Below are positions 52,789-54,663 of a stretch of DNA of 54,663 bases, piece after piece. The stretch covers positions 1-54,663 of the forward strand of contig JAKASG010000013.1 in assembly GCA_021828285.1 (NCBI GenBank). The letters are read 5' to 3'. Position 1 is the stretch's first letter. Each line of letters starts with the position of its first letter. A program made the position numbers and the translations under genes. The stretch comes from Acidobacteriota bacterium. Its GTDB lineage: Bacteria; Acidobacteriota; Terriglobia; UBA7540. The notes under the pieces were generated by a model that worked only from the letters and a program-made list of their open reading frames with translations, was not told where the DNA came from and did no database searches.

Positions 52789-52905
52789 TTCAGGGAAGAA
52801 GGAAGCCGATTAGTATCGGATGCGAGAGGGGAGGATGCTAAGCAAGGGAAGCGGCAGCGGGGAAGCGGGACGAACGCGCGGCACGGCTCCAGAGGAGGAA
52901 AGGTC

Positions 52906-53253
52906 ATGAAGAAAATTGCAGGAAGAATAGGCGCGGTGATTTTCTCGGCGGTTCTTACTGGTGCATGCCTCCTCATTTCGCCGGCGAATGCGCAGGCCAA
53001 TCACGCGAAGTCCAATTACGACACGAAGTGCGCGGTTTGCCACGCGAAGGACGGCAGCGGAAAGACGCCGATGGGCAAAAAGATGGGACTTCGCGATCTT
53101 CGCTCGAAAGCGGTTCAGAAAATACCGGACAAAGAAATTTACGACATCATCGCAAAAGGCAAAGGCGCGATGCCCGGCTACGCAGATCAGCTTAGCAAAG
53201 AGGAGATGGAAGGCCTCGTGAAATTTATTCGAGAGCTGCCCAAAGGAAAGTGA
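52906..53253 (+). CDS. Small periplasmic cytochrome c (monoheme)
   Basis: 115 residues from ATG 52906, with a strong GAGGAGGAAAGG just upstream. Signal peptide (AVIFSAVLTGACLLISPANAQA), one heme site Cys42-x2-Cys45-His46 (CAVCH), and a candidate axial methionine in GKGAMPGYADQLS, then EMEGLVKFIRELPKGK. Class I cytochrome c of the short c6/c551 type carrying single electrons in the periplasm. The long upstream frame is not supported. Probably linked to the multiheme cytochrome gene 500 bp downstream. Confidence 0.93.
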   Translation: MKKIAGRIGAVIFSAVLTGACLLISPANAQANHAKSNYDTKCAVCHAKDGSGKTPMGKKMGLRDLRSKAVQKIPDKEIYDIIAKGKGAMPGYADQLSKEEMEGLVKFIRELPKGK

Positions 53254-53485
53254 TGCGTGCCACGGCGACCGATCGGTGAAGGGGCGGCGGCCGTAACAAC
53301 GCGGTTCCGGGCTTTGCGGAGCAGCTTTTCGATTTACTCGGCGTTGCGCCAACATGCGTCCGACGCGCCCAAAACGAGGCATCTTTAACACCGCTCAGCC
53401 CGGTCCCGGATTGGGCCAATCCTTCTGTTTGAGCTCCAGCCTCGGAAGCAATCGAACATTAAAAAAAACGCTTTGATAGCCGGGA

Positions 53486-53543
53486 GTGCGCAGGGGTCTT
53501 GGTATCAAGGGGGTTCCAAACGCTCATGCTGACCCCGGCGCAC
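53486..53543. promoter_or_regulatory. Long imperfect stem-loop in the leader of the multiheme gene
   Basis: GTGC (53486-53489) pairs with GCAC (53540-53543); after a 3x3 internal loop GGGGTC (53493-53498) pairs with GACCCC (53531-53536); inside, TTGG (53499-53502) pairs with CCAA (53516-53519). No T run follows on the plus strand, so it is not an ordinary terminator. Confidence 0.35.
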
Positions 53544-53600
53544 ACACCAGCAGGAACTGCTGCAATCGCGGGCAGCCGCGCGCAGCCGCGTGCAGCCCGA

Positions 53601-53616
53601 TGTGATGGCTATCACA
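53601..53616. promoter_or_regulatory. CRP/FNR-family binding site (TGTGA-N6-TCACA)
   Basis: TGTGATGGCTATCACA: a perfect match to the CRP core with 6-bp arms. It is centred about 147 bp upstream of the GTG start of the multiheme cytochrome. Suggests control by a CRP/FNR-type regulator; redox control would make sense, but no such regulator is in the window. Confidence 0.6.
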
Positions 53617-53755
53617 AACCGGGGTGAGCGGAGTCACTTAATTCCCACGCCCGGTATGAGAACGTATGAGTTGTTCGAAGCGACGGCAAATGTTCGACAG
53701 ATCTGCGGAGCGGGAGGACAGCAAAGCGACGATGCTCGGATAACGGAGGTGCTGC

Positions 53756-54663
53756 GTGGTCACGAGTGAACAGCAAGTTCGGTACGGATGGAAAGCGGTC
53801 GCGCTGGCCTTTGCGCTGGCTGCGATGGCAGCAAGCGTGAAAGCGCAACGCCGTCCGGCAGCCACCGAGCCGCCCTCGGTGATTTGGAAGAACGTCCTAA
53901 CCGGGAAGCCGAGTGACTACGTCAAAAGCGTTCGCACCTGCGAGCACTGTCACCGGGCCGAAGTGCTCGAGTTCGAGAAGACCCCGCACTCACAGATCAA
54001 GCTTCCGGCTGGAAACCCTGTAGCGAGCTGCGCCATCTGCCACGGACCGGAGGCCGCCCACGTCGTGGCGGAAGAGGCGGCAGCGGGCGACGTTGCTAAA
54101 ATGGAGGCCGGAGCCAAGCTGATTTTCTCCTTCCACGGCAACCCCAAAGAAAACGCGGAGCGGTGCCTCGCCTGCCATTCGACCAGCATCCATCAGCAGG
54201 ACTTCAGCGAGTCGGCGCATTTTCTCCATGGCGTTTCCTGCAATGAGTGCCACTCGATGCACCTGGTCAGGGCCATCGAGCATCCGAACGCTCCCACGCC
54301 CACCATGGCGGAGGCGGCGTTCTATGAGGTTCCAAAGCTGCCGATCGAGCAGCGCTGGCTGCATGAGAGCCTGCTGAAGAAATCGCAGCCGGCTCTTTGT
54401 TACCAGTGCCACGGCGACGTTCGCGCGCAGTTCGCCATGCCATTCCATCACCGGGTGCCGGAAGGGCTGATGAATTGCACGTCCTGCCATACGCCGCACG
54501 GCGCCATTACGACCGAGCACCAGTTGAACCAGCCGGGCTTTCAAACCTGCATCAAGTGCCATATTGAGGTGGCCGGACCTTTCGTCTATGAGCACGCAGC
54601 GGTAAAAATCGAGGGCTGCGTCGCCTGCCACAATCCGCACGGAAGCCCGAACCATTTCATGCT
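53756..54663 (+). CDS. Multiheme c-type cytochrome (DmsE-like), cut by window end
   Basis: Open frame from GTG 53756 (GGAGG about 6 nt upstream) to the right edge without a stop, 302 codons. Signal peptide (WKAVALAFALAAMAASVKAQ). Eight CxxCH sites are visible: CEHCH (Cys62), CAICH, CLACH, CNECH, CYQCH, CTSCH, CIKCH and CVACH. Spacing and phrases such as FSESAHFLHGVSCNECHSMH and EGCVACHNPHGSPNH match the decaheme DmsE/MtrA type, so two more hemes are expected outside the window. Such proteins move electrons across the periplasm or through an outer-membrane conduit. The gene starts 502 bp after the monoheme cytochrome. Confidence 0.93.
   Translation, partial: MVTSEQQVRYGWKAVALAFALAAMAASVKAQRRPAATEPPSVIWKNVLTGKPSDYVKSVRTCEHCHRAEVLEFEKTPHSQIKLPAGNPVASCAICHGPEAAHVVAEEAAAGDVAKMEAGAKLIFSFHGNPKENAERCLACHSTSIHQQDFSESAHFLHGVSCNECHSMHLVRAIEHPNAPTPTMAEAAFYEVPKLPIEQRWLHESLLKKSQPALCYQCHGDVRAQFAMPFHHRVPEGLMNCTSCHTPHGAITTEHQLNQPGFQTCIKCHIEVAGPFVYEHAAVKIEGCVACHNPHGSPNHFM

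Larger units (their letters stand above)
53254..53755. other. Intergenic region between two cytochrome genes
   Basis: 502 bp without a gene. It contains a long imperfect stem-loop (53486-53543), short GCAGCCGCG-type repeats at about 53571-53598 and a CRP/FNR-type palindrome (53601-53616). All precede the multiheme gene and may be control elements. Confidence 0.5.

Noticed and set aside
53571-53598. GCAGCCGCG-type short repeats as a CRISPR or origin element
   Set aside because: Only three imperfect copies of about 9 bp; likely low-complexity GC-rich sequence.

Overview
The window looks like part of an Acidobacteriota chromosome, probably a soil or metagenome lineage. The reasons are three tandem 'VWFA-related' secreted proteins of the acidobacterial type, a giant SBBP-repeat/choice-of-anchor-D protein, an arylsulfotransferase, FabV, a DmsE-type multiheme cytochrome and generally high GC with strong GC3 bias. 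I see no phage genes, insertion sequences or CRISPR arrays. Family calls rest on motifs read by eye; no database search was possible.

Layout. 1-7121 (+): 3' part of an arylsulfotransferase, a glycosyltransferase overlapping a polysaccharide deacetylase, tRNA-Val(GAC) on the minus strand, FabV, an LPG-synthase-TM-type membrane protein and NrdR. 7197-17446 (-): a six-gene run ending in GNAT, read as three VWFA-related proteins, MutY, a TgpA-like transglutaminase and the GNAT protein. 17682-27513 (+): a lipid gene cluster with a TTGACA promoter: fatty acyl reductase, ACP-(AMP-ligase)-acyltransferase fusion, PlsY, HAD-IB phosphatase, LarA-like protein, extended SDR and diacylglycerol-kinase-like enzyme. 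A response regulator with an anti-sigma-type ATPase domain follows. The cluster resembles a split form of the multidomain enzyme used for bacterial ether lipids (inference). 28530-32237 (-): DUF71 ATP pyrophosphatase, TonB-like protein, parvulin and GH18-like protein. 33043-39255 (+): the 2070-residue SBBP/choice-of-anchor-D protein.

39272-50651 (-): metal and efflux block. Read in transcription order it contains DUF488, a TetR regulator, TolC, HlyD/EmrA, two DHA2 MFS pumps, dienelactone hydrolase, a methyltransferase, aquaporin Z, a MerR regulator with mercury-type cysteines, a glutaredoxin and a broken MerT-like gene. The glutaredoxin has an in-frame UGA exactly where the first cysteine of its CxxC motif belongs, with a good bacterial SECIS-like hairpin 23 nt downstream. 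It is therefore a candidate UxxC selenoprotein inside a mer-like operon, and I consider it the most interesting feature of the window. The operon ends in a fusion to an 84-bp copy of the 3' end of the methyltransferase gene 2 kb away.

50866-54663 (+): a TPC-type heavy-metal P-type ATPase, a small monoheme cytochrome c and the 5' part of an octaheme-or-larger DmsE-like cytochrome running off the window. Matching CRP/FNR-type palindromes lie upstream of both cytochrome genes.
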